Part shown: positions 17,877 through 26,589 of the stretch, piece after piece
Layout of the letters: every line of letters starts with the position of its first letter
Numbering within the stretch: position 1 is the first letter of the stretch
NCBI GenBank assembly: GCA_013388545.1
Contig: JACAFB010000067.1
Span: 62,001-126,000 of the forward strand
Reading direction: 5' to 3'
Origin: Ignavibacteriaceae bacterium
Lineage (GTDB): Bacteria > Bacteroidota > Ignavibacteria > Ignavibacteriales > Ignavibacteriaceae
Length of the DNA stretch: 64,000 nt
Notes under the pieces: model-generated
What the model saw: the letters and a program-made list of their open reading frames with translations, nothing else
Databases searched by the model: none
What the model was told of the DNA's origin: nothing
Program-made: the position numbers and the translations under genes

Positions 17877-20153
17877 TTAAATATCTTTTCTTTTCAGAAC
17901 TAATGCAGTTAATAAAAAGAATAAAACCGAATATCCGAGTATTACTAAAATATCAATGGCTAAATTATCAGGGCTGAAACCTATGGTTTGAATCATAATT
18001 TCTTCTTCGCCGCCAAACTCTCCTATCATTGCTGCTTCGAATGACCATCGGCTTGTCATTAATCCCGCAAGCAATTTAACAAAAGTACTCATATTTAAAA
18101 ACTTGCTTATAAGACCTCCAAGAATTACCTGGGGAATTAATACAAGCGGAATAAGTCCCATTGCTGCTTCGGAACTGCTTACAAGAGAAGAAACCAGTAA
18201 GCCGGTAAGCAAAGCAGGAACTGAGGTGATCAATAATAAGATAAACAATGAAAATGCATTTGAGTTGAGTTCGATTAATGGTACGGAAACAAAAGCAAGA
18301 ATTGCACATTGAATTATACAAAGCAGCAAAAGAACGCAAACTTTAGAAAACAAATAAGACGGAATTTTAAGATTAACCATTCTCTCCCGCTTGTAGATTG
18401 ATTGTTCTGCAACAATTTCGCGGGCAGCGTTCGAGCATCCCAGCCAGATTGATGCAATGACAAGAACAAACAGCGCCTGTGTTTTTTCCTCGGGTTTATT
18501 AAAGACCATAGCTATCAGGGCAGCAATTATCGGAGCTTGCAGCAGTAAAATTAAAGTACTTAATTTATCCCTGAGTTTAATTTTGAAATATCTTTTTGTA
18601 AGCGTTAAAAACTGAGAAAAGTTCGCTTTCCTCTCTAATGTTTTTTCCTGCTTAACATCCTGTACAGACACACGGAGGTTTTCTCTTTGCCTGATAAACT
18701 GATGACAGAGCGGGGAGTTAAGATATTTTTCTTTCCAGTAATCTGCCTCTTTCTTTTCGAGTGCGCTGAATATTTCAAACGGCTTTTCAACTTCAAAATA
18801 TTTACTTGCCTGATCAGCTTTGCCGAAATAGGCAAGCTTTCCGCCTTTGGTAAGTACAATCAGATGTGTGAGAATATTAAAATTGTCAGCGGTAATATTA
18901 TGAGTAGTGAGAATAACTATCTTTCCCTTTTCGGAAATTTTTTTTAGCAGCATCATAACATCCAGATCGGTTTTGGGATCAAGCCCGCTGGTGGGTTCAT
19001 CAAGAAAAAGTATTGATGGTTCAGTTAAAAGCTCCTGGCCAAGATTAACTCGTTTTCTTTGCCCGCCGCTGATACCTTTCTTTAACGCTGAGCCGATCAA
19101 TGTGTTTCGTGTTTCTTCCAGACCTAAAGTTGTCATAACATTGTCAACCTGAGTGCCCAGCTCGGAGTCAGAATAATTTTCGAGTCTTAACTTTGCAGTA
19201 AAGTTCAAAGACTCGGCAACTTTTAATTCCGGGTGAATAATATCATCCTGGGGAACGTAACCAATTTGTCCTTTAAATTGATTAAAGTTTTGAAATAAAG
19301 ATTGTGAATTGATGTAAACATCACCCGCCGAGGGTTTGACAACTCCGTTCAGCATCATCATAAAACTGGTTTTCCCGGCACCGGAAGGACCAATCAGGCC
19401 AACAAATTCGCCGGGCAAAATTGTTAAACTAATATCATCAACAATTAATTTATTTCCAGCTCTGAATGATAAATTCTTCGATGATAAAGAAATGTCACCT
19501 TTAATTTCAAATTTTGCATCAAATAGATTCTGAAGATTTAAGGGAATGCCTCCAATTGTAATTACATCAGCGGCGGTTACTTTTTCTCTTTTTATTCTTT
19601 TACCGTTTAAGTAAGTCCCGTTCGAGCTTTCAAGGTCTTCAATAAACCATTCATTACCTGCCTTTTCAAGCCGGGCATGCTTTCTTGAAACTTTTATGTT
19701 TTCAATAACGATATCATTATCCTTTGCCCTTCCGATTCGGATTGAACTTTTATTTTTCAGATCAGTTTGAAAACTCTTATTATTCTCTTGGAGCGGGATG
19801 TTATCATTTGCCGAAGGAAATTTGGTACTTATTGTATTCCAATCAAAAGAGTAACTCTGGCTGAATTTTATTTTATCGTCTTTGCTGACTTTAGCTTTCG
19901 TAATTTTAACATTATTTACAAAAGTGCCGTTTGATGAATTCAAATCCTCCAGATAAATATCCTCGCCTTTGAAAATAAATCTTGCATGATTTGACGATAC
20001 ATTCTGATTTGCAATTACGATGTCATTAGTTTCTGATCGGCCGACTGTAATTATTTTATCTTTTATTTCCGAAGAAGCAATCAGAACCGCTCCGCAATTT
20101 GAACAGAATGCTGAATCTTTATCGTTATTAGTGCTGCAGTTTTTACAAATCAT
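17877..20153 (-). CDS. Zinc-ribbon twin-FHA ABC transporter (ABCG half-transporter type)
   Basis: This 758-residue fusion begins with a zinc ribbon CKNC...CSNC at residues 3-20. FHA 1 at about 33-102 has GRSETNDIVI, SSNHAR and NSSNGTFVN; FHA 2 at about 136-202 has GRAKDNDIVI, SRKHAR and SSNGTYLNG. The ABC ATPase at about 222-450 has Walker A GPSGAGKT (255-262), signature ISGGQRKRV and Walker B ILFLDEPTSGLD. An ABC2-type membrane domain of about six helices occupies 525-758. The FHA domains read phosphothreonine, so transport is probably gated by the adjacent kinase, as described for mycobacterial Rv1747. The substrate is unknown; for Rv1747 it is a cell-wall lipid or glycolipid. It overlaps the next gene by 4 bp (ATGA). 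Confidence 0.93.
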   Translation of the reverse strand: MICKNCSTNNDKDSAFCSNCGAVLIASSEIKDKIITVGRSETNDIVIANQNVSSNHARFIFKGEDIYLEDLNSSNGTFVNNVKITKAKVSKDDKIKFSQSYSFDWNTISTKFPSANDNIPLQENNKSFQTDLKNKSSIRIGRAKDNDIVIENIKVSRKHARLEKAGNEWFIEDLESSNGTYLNGKRIKREKVTAADVITIGGIPLNLQNLFDAKFEIKGDISLSSKNLSFRAGNKLIVDDISLTILPGEFVGLIGPSGAGKTSFMMMLNGVVKPSAGDVYINSQSLFQNFNQFKGQIGYVPQDDIIHPELKVAESLNFTAKLRLENYSDSELGTQVDNVMTTLGLEETRNTLIGSALKKGISGGQRKRVNLGQELLTEPSILFLDEPTSGLDPKTDLDVMMLLKKISEKGKIVILTTHNITADNFNILTHLIVLTKGGKLAYFGKADQASKYFEVEKPFEIFSALEKKEADYWKEKYLNSPLCHQFIRQRENLRVSVQDVKQEKTLERKANFSQFLTLTKRYFKIKLRDKLSTLILLLQAPIIAALIAMVFNKPEEKTQALFVLVIASIWLGCSNAAREIVAEQSIYKRERMVNLKIPSYLFSKVCVLLLLCIIQCAILAFVSVPLIELNSNAFSLFILLLITSVPALLTGLLVSSLVSSSEAAMGLIPLVLIPQVILGGLISKFLNMSTFVKLLAGLMTSRWSFEAAMIGEFGGEEEIMIQTIGFSPDNLAIDILVILGYSVLFFLLTALVLKRKDI

Positions 20154-21028
20154 ATTTTTAATAATACTCCTTTAAAAGAATATGGAAACTCAATATCAAG
20201 GTCGAATATATTTATGTGCAGGTTGCCTTTTGTTTCGTATTCAAGCTTACCGGTGAACAGAGAGCCGAAAAGTGAAGAAATGGATTTAAAGTTATCAAGT
20301 TTAAAGAGAACTTGTCCCGGTGATTCAGAGCCCGCTTCTTTTACAAAGATGTCTTTATCCAGATTTCCTTTCCCGGCATATTTACCATTGATAAAAATCT
20401 CTGATGGATAATCTGTTAGTTTGAACTCAATTCCATACGGATTGTTTAGTTCAAAATTAATTTTGACAGTCGTTTCCGATAATCCCAGCCCGGTTACTAA
20501 GGCATTCAAAGGAGTTATGATTTTTTTATTCTTTACTTTTTCTTCAATTGTATTTATGAAGTGATCCCGGAATGCAAAAGAAAACGGGATTTCAAAATCT
20601 ATTGGCAGTTGAACTAATTTAAGGTCGGCTGTAATTTTTCCTTTTAATATGAGCCGTAAAGTGTCTTCTTGCAGGCTAAGATGCTTTGCAGTAATTGGAG
20701 TGGAAAGAGAAGCATCAAAGTTTATTGCTGCCAATTTCTTTTTTGGCAGGACAAGATTATCGTTACAGCGTGCATTTCCTAAAGTATCTGTTCCCTTTAA
20801 GATCTTAACTCTAATATCTTTAATATCGAGGTCAAAGTCGTTTTTGTTTTCAGCAGTTATTTTGATGTTCAGAGAGATTGAGTCCTTATTTATATCATTT
20901 ATTGAAATTGATTCAACCTTTTTTATCGAAGGGGCAAATTCAGTTCGATTGCAGTAGAATTTAATAATAAATATACCAAGCAGGATAAAAAGTATTACAG
21001 GCAGCGATATTTTAAGAAGCAGCTTCAT
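20150..21028 (-). CDS. Membrane-anchored LEA type 2-like protein
   Basis: This 292-residue protein has one N-terminal membrane segment at about 5-26 (ISLPVILFILLGIFIIKFY). Two beta-rich regions read like LEA14/WHy domains: VESISINDINKDSISLNIKI..ENKNDFDLDIKDIRVKI, and the similar TVKINFELNNPYGIEFKLTDYPSEIFING. The pattern of asparagine-rich 'NP' turns and repeated 'xVxxxNxNxxxxxI' strands supports this. LEA type 2 domains bind lipid or stabilise proteins, and the real role here is unknown. Because it overlaps the ABC transporter gene by 4 bp, it may be a periplasmic partner that binds the transported lipid. That link is inference. Confidence 0.75.
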   Translation of the reverse strand: MKLLLKISLPVILFILLGIFIIKFYCNRTEFAPSIKKVESISINDINKDSISLNIKITAENKNDFDLDIKDIRVKILKGTDTLGNARCNDNLVLPKKKLAAINFDASLSTPITAKHLSLQEDTLRLILKGKITADLKLVQLPIDFEIPFSFAFRDHFINTIEEKVKNKKIITPLNALVTGLGLSETTVKINFELNNPYGIEFKLTDYPSEIFINGKYAGKGNLDKDIFVKEAGSESPGQVLFKLDNFKSISSLFGSLFTGKLEYETKGNLHINIFDLDIEFPYSFKGVLLKI

Positions 21029-21047
21029 TATTGAATGTGTCGGATAT

Positions 21048-21539
21048 TTAGTAATTGTAAGTATCCCGATTTGAACCTACAATAACTGCCAATACAATTA
21101 TCATTAATGCAAAAATTATACTTGCGAAAAAAATAACAGCTCCCCAGATTCCCCACAATTTTTGAACGTGTTTGAAATGATCAACGCTGTCCCATCTTTT
21201 ATTCTGCCAGGCCCACTCATTTCCTTTTGCGCCTAAGATAAATATCATAACAATATTCACTAAAGGAATTAGGGATAAAAGCGCAATCCACGTATTATTT
21301 CCTATTCCCCAAATCCAGGTAAGAAAGAACGCACCCCAATTCCAGCCAGATAATTCCGGAGGCAATAAAGCCATTGAGCCCTGCCCGGAATTATTAATAA
21401 ATTTTGGAAGTCCCTGGGATAATGGTCGATTTAAATTAGAAGAGGAAGTAATTGTTTCATCTTTATCTAATAATGCACCACAGGCAGCACAGTAAACAGC
21501 TTTGTCAAGATTTAATTTTCCACATTGAGTGCAATACAT
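21048..21539 (-). CDS. Zinc-ribbon membrane protein of unknown function
   Basis: The 163-residue protein starts with a zinc ribbon MYCTQCGK...YCAACGAL (Cys3, Cys6, Cys17, Cys20 region) like the ones on the neighbouring FHA proteins. After a polar linker come hydrophobic segments at about 68-84, 86-104 and 130-157, probably three membrane helices. Tryptophan-rich stretches such as GWNWGAFFLTWIWGIGNN resemble DUF2628-type zinc-ribbon membrane proteins. No enzyme motif is visible. It lies between the LEA-like gene (19 bp) and the M48 protease gene (20 bp) on the same strand, so it is part of the signalling cassette. Confidence 0.75.
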   Translation of the reverse strand: MYCTQCGKLNLDKAVYCAACGALLDKDETITSSSNLNRPLSQGLPKFINNSGQGSMALLPPELSGWNWGAFFLTWIWGIGNNTWIALLSLIPLVNIVMIFILGAKGNEWAWQNKRWDSVDHFKHVQKLWGIWGAVIFFASIIFALMIIVLAVIVGSNRDTYNY

Positions 21540-21559
21540 TATTTAACTCCTGTCAATAA

Positions 21560-22282
21560 TTATTTAATTCTTTCTTTTCTTTCTTCCGCGGTTGGGTGAG
21601 ATGAGATAAAATCATTTACTTCATCACGCTTATCAATACCATATTCTTTTTCAAGTTTAGCAAGTTTTGTGAAGAATGACACGGCACCCTTTTTATTAAA
21701 GCCTGCTTTTTTCATAAGCTTAACGCCGTTATCGTCGGCTTCATATTCATCATATTTGCTGTAAGGCATTGAATATAAATTGTAAGCAAGCTGAACAATT
21801 TCACCGAGATTGGGATCGAGAGAAGAGGCAAGTGCCGAATACTGAATTCTTTTTATACAGTGTTTAAGTTCATTATGTGAAATTTCGTGAGCAATTACAA
21901 ATGCAAGCTCGTCTTCAGTTTCAAGAAAGTCGAGAATGCCGGTATTTATATACATTTTCCCACCTGCGATGGCGTAGGCATTTACTTCGTCGGTGTCAAC
22001 TATTTTATAACTGTAGTTAATTTTTTTTCTTTCAACGTGCTTAACAAGCTTGTTGAAAATACTGCGTACATTAAATTTTCTTTCCTTTGTAAGTCTCAGT
22101 TCGCCAGTAATTTTTTTATCGAGCTGTTCGCCAATCTGGTTTTCATCCTCATCACTTAATGCGGTAAGCTCAAGCAAGGTTTGGTTGAGGATATCGGCAG
22201 TTTTCAGCAGTTCATTTATAGGATCATCCTGTGCCTTCAAATTAATTGAAGTGACGAGGAATATTGCTATTAAATACTTCAC
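21560..22282 (-). CDS. Exported M48-family zinc metallopeptidase
   Basis: This is a 240-residue protein if started at the GTG at 22282, which yields a clean signal peptide (KYLIAIFLVTSINLKAQ) and overlaps the upstream stop by one base (TAGTG). A longer ATG reading to 22342 places unrelated residues in front of the signal. The peptidase core has NAYAIAGGKMYINTG, the zinc site HEISH (132-136) within VIAHEISHNELKH, and the third ligand Glu181 in YEADDNGVKLM, all usual for M48/BepA-like proteins. A repeated acidic N-terminal helix precedes it. It has no membrane helices of the HtpX type, so it should be periplasmic or lipid-linked. Substrate unknown. Confidence 0.88.
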   Translation of the reverse strand: MKYLIAIFLVTSINLKAQDDPINELLKTADILNQTLLELTALSDEDENQIGEQLDKKITGELRLTKERKFNVRSIFNKLVKHVERKKINYSYKIVDTDEVNAYAIAGGKMYINTGILDFLETEDELAFVIAHEISHNELKHCIKRIQYSALASSLDPNLGEIVQLAYNLYSMPYSKYDEYEADDNGVKLMKKAGFNKKGAVSFFTKLAKLEKEYGIDKRDEVNDFISSHPTAEERKERIK

Positions 22283-22641
22283 TATATTTTTAGCAGGTTG
22301 AAAAGACCAAGTACGTTTAGTGAGTTGTAAGTGCATTCCCATTCTTTCTCCTTTTTTTCAAATTTTAATTCAGCTTCAATGTTTTTTCCCTGGTAGATAA
22401 GATAGGGTTTGTTCAAATCAAATTTGAATTTCACCAAATACTCTTTCTTCTCTTCACTGGTGAATCCCTCCTCGGTTACCCTGAAATTAACTGCCTCGTA
22501 ATCTTCACCGAGCAATTTTTTAACATTATCCTGCACCAGGTTATATTGTTCGTCAATCTGATCAGACGATGGTGAATCAGAACACCCAATAAATAATAAT
22601 GCGGAGAACCACACAATAATGATAAATAATAATGCTTTCAT
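22282..22641 (-). CDS. Small predicted lipoprotein
   Basis: This 119-residue protein has a signal peptide FIIIVWFSALLF and lipobox IGC (Cys20), so it is probably a periplasmic membrane-anchored lipoprotein. The remainder is charged and soluble, with EAELKFEKKEKEWECTYNS near the end. I do not recognise a family. Its stop overlaps the likely GTG start of the M48 protease by one base, so the two are translated together and may work together. It is separated by 75 bp from the PP2C gene upstream, a gap that may hold its own promoter. Confidence 0.75.
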   Translation of the reverse strand: MKALLFIIIVWFSALLFIGCSDSPSSDQIDEQYNLVQDNVKKLLGEDYEAVNFRVTEEGFTSEEKKEYLVKFKFDLNKPYLIYQGKNIEAELKFEKKEKEWECTYNSLNVLGLFNLLKI

Positions 22642-22716
22642 TCATTCCTCTTTATAAGTTAATAAATAAAACGAAGGGATATATAATTATTAGGTACTAA
22701 ATTATAATTATTGCGT

Positions 22717-23454
22717 TTAGAAGCCTAAAACTTTTACCACCTGTACAGTGATGTTGTCTTTACCGCCTCTCTCATTACAGAGTTCAACCATTTTGATACA
22801 AGCTTCCTGAGGGCTGAATAATTCTACAGTGTTTAATATTTCGTTATCTTCAACGTGAGTATTTAAACCGTCAGAGCAAATAACATAGATATCGTTCACT
22901 TGAGAAGGAAAGGGATCTTCAATGTCCGGTTCTGAAAATCCAAACGCTCCGAGTGATCTGGTAATAACATTTCTTTGCGGATGATTTTTTGCTGCTTCCG
23001 ATGAAATCATATTTGCATCGAGCATCTGCTGAACCAGGGAATGGTCTTTTGTAAGCTGGCAAATCTGATTATTTCTGATAAGGTAGATTCTGCTATCACC
23101 AATGTTTGCAGTGTAAACCATTCCGTCTTTCAGAAGCAGTACAGCAGCTGTCGATCCCATTTCGATTAGTTCAGGTTCTTCTTTTGCTTTCTTAAGAATT
23201 GCCTGGTCAGCTTTAGTTAAAGCAGAAATTAGTTCGCGTTGCGGTACAAAGTCCGGTCCTAAAAATTCGAAGTGTGATTTAATTGCTTCAACTGAAATTC
23301 TGGAGGCAAGCTCACCACCCTTGTGGCCACCCATTCCATCACAAACAACAATTATGTTTCCAAAATCTCCGCTGAAAACACCGAAATAATCTTCGTTTAC
23401 TTCTCTTGATTTCCCCACGTGAGAGAAATTCCCAATTTCAAGATTGAAGTTCAT
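22717..23454 (-). CDS. PP2C-type Ser/Thr protein phosphatase (Stp1/PrpC family)
   Basis: This 245-residue soluble phosphatase is of the bacterial PPM/PP2C type. Metal-binding and core motifs are NEDYFGVF (Glu21, Asp22), VVCDGMGGHKGGE (Asp39, Gly40), GSTAAVLLL, TANIGDSRIYL, TKDHSL, NVITRSLG, CSDGLNTHV (Asp195) and GKDNITV (Asp233). The length and order match PrpC/Stp. It should reverse phosphorylation by the Ser/Thr kinase encoded 5 kb downstream on the same strand. It is 10 bp from the FHA protein gene. All metal-site residues are present. Assignment is firm; its specific substrates are inferred. Confidence 0.94.
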   Translation of the reverse strand: MNFNLEIGNFSHVGKSREVNEDYFGVFSGDFGNIIVVCDGMGGHKGGELASRISVEAIKSHFEFLGPDFVPQRELISALTKADQAILKKAKEEPELIEMGSTAAVLLLKDGMVYTANIGDSRIYLIRNNQICQLTKDHSLVQQMLDANMISSEAAKNHPQRNVITRSLGAFGFSEPDIEDPFPSQVNDIYVICSDGLNTHVEDNEILNTVELFSPQEACIKMVELCNERGGKDNITVQVVKVLGF

Positions 23455-23464
23455 TCAATTCACC

Positions 23465-24103
23465 CTAAATTAATTTTAATAAGAAATTGATATTCCCGAT
23501 TTTTATTTTGTCATTATCTTTCAACGTTACTCTTTGTTCAACAGGAACGTCATTTAAAAAAGTGCCGGCCGAACTTAAAAGATCCTGCATAACCAAGGTA
23601 TTATCTTTGTAAACGATAATTGCATGCTCATCTGAAATTGAATTATCGTTAATTACAACATCATTTGTACTGCTTTTACCGATTTTTAACCTTGTATCTG
23701 TTATTCTGAAATCAACACCATCGGGATGCAGATCAAAACTAACAAGCCAGCCAACCAATTTTCCCTTAATTTCCGGTAATGTTTTGATATGTTGTACTTT
23801 ATCTTTATCACCAACCATTAATTCTGAAGCCTGTTCGACTTTATCTTCAGCCGAAACAGAGGAAATTTCAGCAAATTTATTTGAAGCCCCAGTCGCTTTG
23901 TCCAGAACTGTTTTTGCACTGGAAAGGGATAGATCTTCTTTTAGCTGCGGTTGGTTTTGAGGACAATAAGGACACCTATCTAGCGTTGATTCAAAGTTAT
24001 GCCCATTTTCACAAGTTTTAAATTGAATAACAATCGGGCTTCCGCAATATTTACAGAACCTTGAACCCGGTTTATTTTCTTTTTTACAAGAAGGACAAAT
24101 CAT
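23465..24103 (-). CDS. Zinc-ribbon FHA-domain protein
   Basis: I start this at the ATG at 24103 (212 residues, MICPSCKKENKP); a TTG at 24118 would add five residues. The N-terminus has a zinc ribbon (CPSC at 3-6, CKYC at 17-20) followed by a second cysteine set (CENGH, CPYC), perhaps a further knuckle. The FHA domain, about 138-210, has IGKSSTNDVVI, SDEHAI and SSAGTFLND. It is a phosphothreonine reader without other catalytic domain. It resembles the N-terminus of the FHA transporter two genes downstream and probably scaffolds targets of the cassette kinase. It precedes the PP2C gene by 10 bp. Confidence 0.88.
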   Translation of the reverse strand: MICPSCKKENKPGSRFCKYCGSPIVIQFKTCENGHNFESTLDRCPYCPQNQPQLKEDLSLSSAKTVLDKATGASNKFAEISSVSAEDKVEQASELMVGDKDKVQHIKTLPEIKGKLVGWLVSFDLHPDGVDFRITDTRLKIGKSSTNDVVINDNSISDEHAIIVYKDNTLVMQDLLSSAGTFLNDVPVEQRVTLKDNDKIKIGNINFLLKLI

Positions 24104-24214
24104 AAACTTTATTGACAAATACTTAGTTTTTGTATATCAAGTTATAAATTATGATTGTTAGTACAAAGCAGGAATGATTTACTTTTGTGTGCCCATTTCA
24201 TTACCCGTTTCCGG

Positions 24215-24655
24215 TTATTTTCCCTCAATTCTAAATCTTATCCTAAGAATATTATCTTCAAATGAAGTTGATATAATTTTGAAATCACTTACTTCAGAAG
24301 TATTTATTACGTGATTTCCACTGCAGGGACAGGCATCGTAATCGCCAATTCTGATTATTCTTATTCTGTCACCGGATTCATCGGGAAGTCTTCCGAGATC
24401 GAATAAATTTTCTGCTATGTTACGATCAATAAATTCCTCTCTGACTTCTAATCCTGAAGAGAGCACAGAGTTTACGTTCTGTTCAATTGCCAGGATCTCT
24501 TCGGCAGTCAGATTTCTGCTGAAGCGATAATCACATTTTGATTTTTTCTTTTCTATATGGTTACTGAATGACCTTCCGCAGTTGAACATTCTAACCATTG
24601 TTTGATTAAGAACGTGTTCGGCAGTATGCATTGGAGCGTAGTACTCTTTACTCAT
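24215..24655 (-). CDS. AlaX-like alanyl-tRNA editing protein
   Basis: This is a 146-residue stand-alone editing domain of the tRNA_SAD type. The zinc-binding pattern is readable: HTAEHVLNQTMVRMF gives HxxxH, and CPCSGNHV gives the CxxxH ligands. Proteins of this group hydrolyse Ser or Gly mischarged on tRNA-Ala. I use the ATG at 24655, which overlaps the response-regulator stop (ATGAGTAA), rather than an upstream ATG at 24688 that would overlap by 41 bp. The length is short compared with AlaX-M, closer to AlaX-S. Coupling to a two-component pair is unusual. The editing identity is likely but the substrate is not certain. Confidence 0.85.
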   Translation of the reverse strand: MSKEYYAPMHTAEHVLNQTMVRMFNCGRSFSNHIEKKKSKCDYRFSRNLTAEEILAIEQNVNSVLSSGLEVREEFIDRNIAENLFDLGRLPDESGDRIRIIRIGDYDACPCSGNHVINTSEVSDFKIISTSFEDNILRIRFRIEGK

Positions 24656-25325
24656 ATTTGTTTTTCCTGAATGCGTATTCAGCTGCAAATTTAATCAAGT
24701 CAGGCAGTGATTTCAATTTCAATTTTTTCATTATTGATGTTTTGAGATCGTTAAGTTCTTCCGGTTTAATTTCAAGAATTTTAGCAGCCTCATCACTTGT
24801 GATTCCTTTACCGGTTAACTGAATAAATCGTTCCTCGTCCACATTAAGATTTAATTCTTCAAGTCCGATTGTAGTAATATCTTCCTTAAAATCAGGATCG
24901 TGTTTTTTAATTGCTTCCACGTTCTCAGGCAGCTTAAAGTAAGTCTTCCCTGAATTTATTTCTTCAATGGCTTTTATCAGTTCTTCTGTTCCGGCAAGTT
25001 TGCTAATAATACCTTTGCCTCCTGCTGTTTGACAATAATTTATGTATTCTTCAACCTCGTGAACAGACAAAAAAAGCACTTTTGCTGAGTTATCTTTCTT
25101 CAAAATTTCTTTTAATGCATCAAGCCCGCTGATAACAGGCATAGAGATATCTGTAACAACAATATCGGGTTTGTGGATGAAATATTTTCTGATCATTTCG
25201 CTGCCGTCTGCTGCTGTATCTATAACGGAAAAATTTTCTGCTGAATCCAGCAGCGATTTAATTGATTGTCTCATTGCCTCATGGTCATCGGCAAGAAGTA
25301 TTTTAATTATTTTATTATTCTTCAT
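24648..25325 (-). CDS. Response regulator with atypical C-terminal output domain
   Basis: This regulator is 225 residues from the ATG at 25325, which overlaps the kinase stop by 11 bp; an ATG at 25349 adds eight residues. The receiver has LLADDHE, Asp59 in VVTDISMP and the Lys-like SKLAG in place of the usual KxP. The C-terminal part (about 150-225) has a LuxR-like helical pattern, FIQLTGKGITSDEAAKILE, LKTSIMKKLKLKSLPDLI, but is more divergent than in the other two regulators here. DNA binding is probable but not certain. It pairs with the membrane kinase just upstream and overlaps the AlaX-like gene downstream. Confidence 0.88.
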   Translation of the reverse strand: MKNNKIIKILLADDHEAMRQSIKSLLDSAENFSVIDTAADGSEMIRKYFIHKPDIVVTDISMPVISGLDALKEILKKDNSAKVLFLSVHEVEEYINYCQTAGGKGIISKLAGTEELIKAIEEINSGKTYFKLPENVEAIKKHDPDFKEDITTIGLEELNLNVDEERFIQLTGKGITSDEAAKILEIKPEELNDLKTSIMKKLKLKSLPDLIKFAAEYAFRKNKYE

Positions 25326-26493
25326 TTGTTTGAGTTGTTGGGATTTCAATCATAATTACAGTTCCGTTTCCGGGTGAAGAATCCACTTTAAAAGTGCCCT
25401 TAAAGTTTTCAACCCTTTCTTTCATATTGATAAGGCCAAATGAACGTTTGGCACTGATGCCTTCAATTTTTTCTTTGAAATTGAATCCGGTTCCATTATC
25501 TGCAATCATCAAATGAATTTTATCGTTAACACTGAATAGTTGGATACTAAAACAGTCAGCAAATGAATGTTTAACAATGTTGCTTAATGACTCTTGAGCA
25601 ATCCTGTAAAGATAAAGTTCAAGCTTGCCGTCCAGTCTTTTATCCATTCCCCTGATAATAATATCACCCCTGATATTGGTCTCAGAAGTAATTTTATTAC
25701 AAAGCTGTTTTAATGCCGGTCCCAACCCCATCTCTTCGAGTATTTTCGGCTTCAAATCATAGATTACATTCCGCAAGTCCTTAATCGTAGAGTCGACTGA
25801 AGATAAAAGAAAGGTATAATCATCGTTAGCAGATAAAAGACTAGTAATTTCCTTCGATTGCTGAAGTCTTATTTTAAACAGGGAAAGCGACTGTCCGACT
25901 CCGTCGTGCAATTCTCTTGCAATTCTTTGCCGTTCTTCTTCAATTTTATCCTGCAGGTATTTTGAAAAATCCTTCAATTGTTTCTGTGATCTTTCAAGCT
26001 CCTCTTCATAAAGCTTTCGGGCAGTAAGATCATTAAAGTAAAGCTGCGCAATATTAAGAAGAGGTATTCCTTTAAAAAGAATTGAATAATATTTCCCGTC
26101 AAGGTTATGAAATAACCGGATAGTTTTTTCCTGAGTGATAACTGAAGAGATGTCGAAATCAATCTGTGGCAGAATCTCTTTTATATTTTTCCCTTCTTTA
26201 ACAACGTTTTCGCCAAGTTGATTTACAGCATCATTGAATTTTACGACAATTCCCTCAGCGTTAATTCTGATAACGGGGTCCGGATCTAATTCCGCAAAAA
26301 GTGCAACCAGCCGGGCATTCTTCAGTTCGATTTCTGTCTTTTCAAGATAATGTTTCTTCTGAAGCGGCACTACAATGTATTTTGTGAACAGGTAAAGAAA
26401 AGCAGATAGGATCGCTGCGAAAAAGATCGTAAGGAAAACAGGATTTTTGAAGGTAAAAAATAACCTGAGATATTCTTTGATTTCATCTTGCAT
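25315..26493 (-). CDS. Membrane-anchored PAS histidine kinase (HisKA_3)
   Basis: This is a 392-residue kinase with one N-terminal membrane segment at about 18-40 (PVFLTIFFAAILSAFLYLF) and almost no outside part. A coiled-coil helix leads into a PAS-like domain at about 55-160 (DPDPVIRINAEGIVVKFNDAV). Next is the DegS/NarX-type helix with ARELHDGVGQ (His196), then HATPase with RIAQESLSNIVKHSFA, ADNGTGFN and GLINMKERV. The cytoplasmic PAS implies an intracellular or membrane signal. It overlaps its response regulator by 11 bp. Confidence 0.92.
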   Translation of the reverse strand: MQDEIKEYLRLFFTFKNPVFLTIFFAAILSAFLYLFTKYIVVPLQKKHYLEKTEIELKNARLVALFAELDPDPVIRINAEGIVVKFNDAVNQLGENVVKEGKNIKEILPQIDFDISSVITQEKTIRLFHNLDGKYYSILFKGIPLLNIAQLYFNDLTARKLYEEELERSQKQLKDFSKYLQDKIEEERQRIARELHDGVGQSLSLFKIRLQQSKEITSLLSANDDYTFLLSSVDSTIKDLRNVIYDLKPKILEEMGLGPALKQLCNKITSETNIRGDIIIRGMDKRLDGKLELYLYRIAQESLSNIVKHSFADCFSIQLFSVNDKIHLMIADNGTGFNFKEKIEGISAKRSFGLINMKERVENFKGTFKVDSSPGNGTVIMIEIPTTQTNEE

Positions 26494-26589
26494 AAGTAAA
26501 AGTGCGGCCGGGTTTTTTCAAATGAATAATCTTCAGAAGAAAAGTAGTATAAATAAAGTTTATTTTCAAAATTTGTGGAGATGAACAAT

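Noticed and set aside
22283-22342. Longer N-terminus for the M48 protease
   Set aside because: It overlaps the lipoprotein gene and puts 20 polar residues ahead of a good signal peptide; the GTG at 22282 is preferred.
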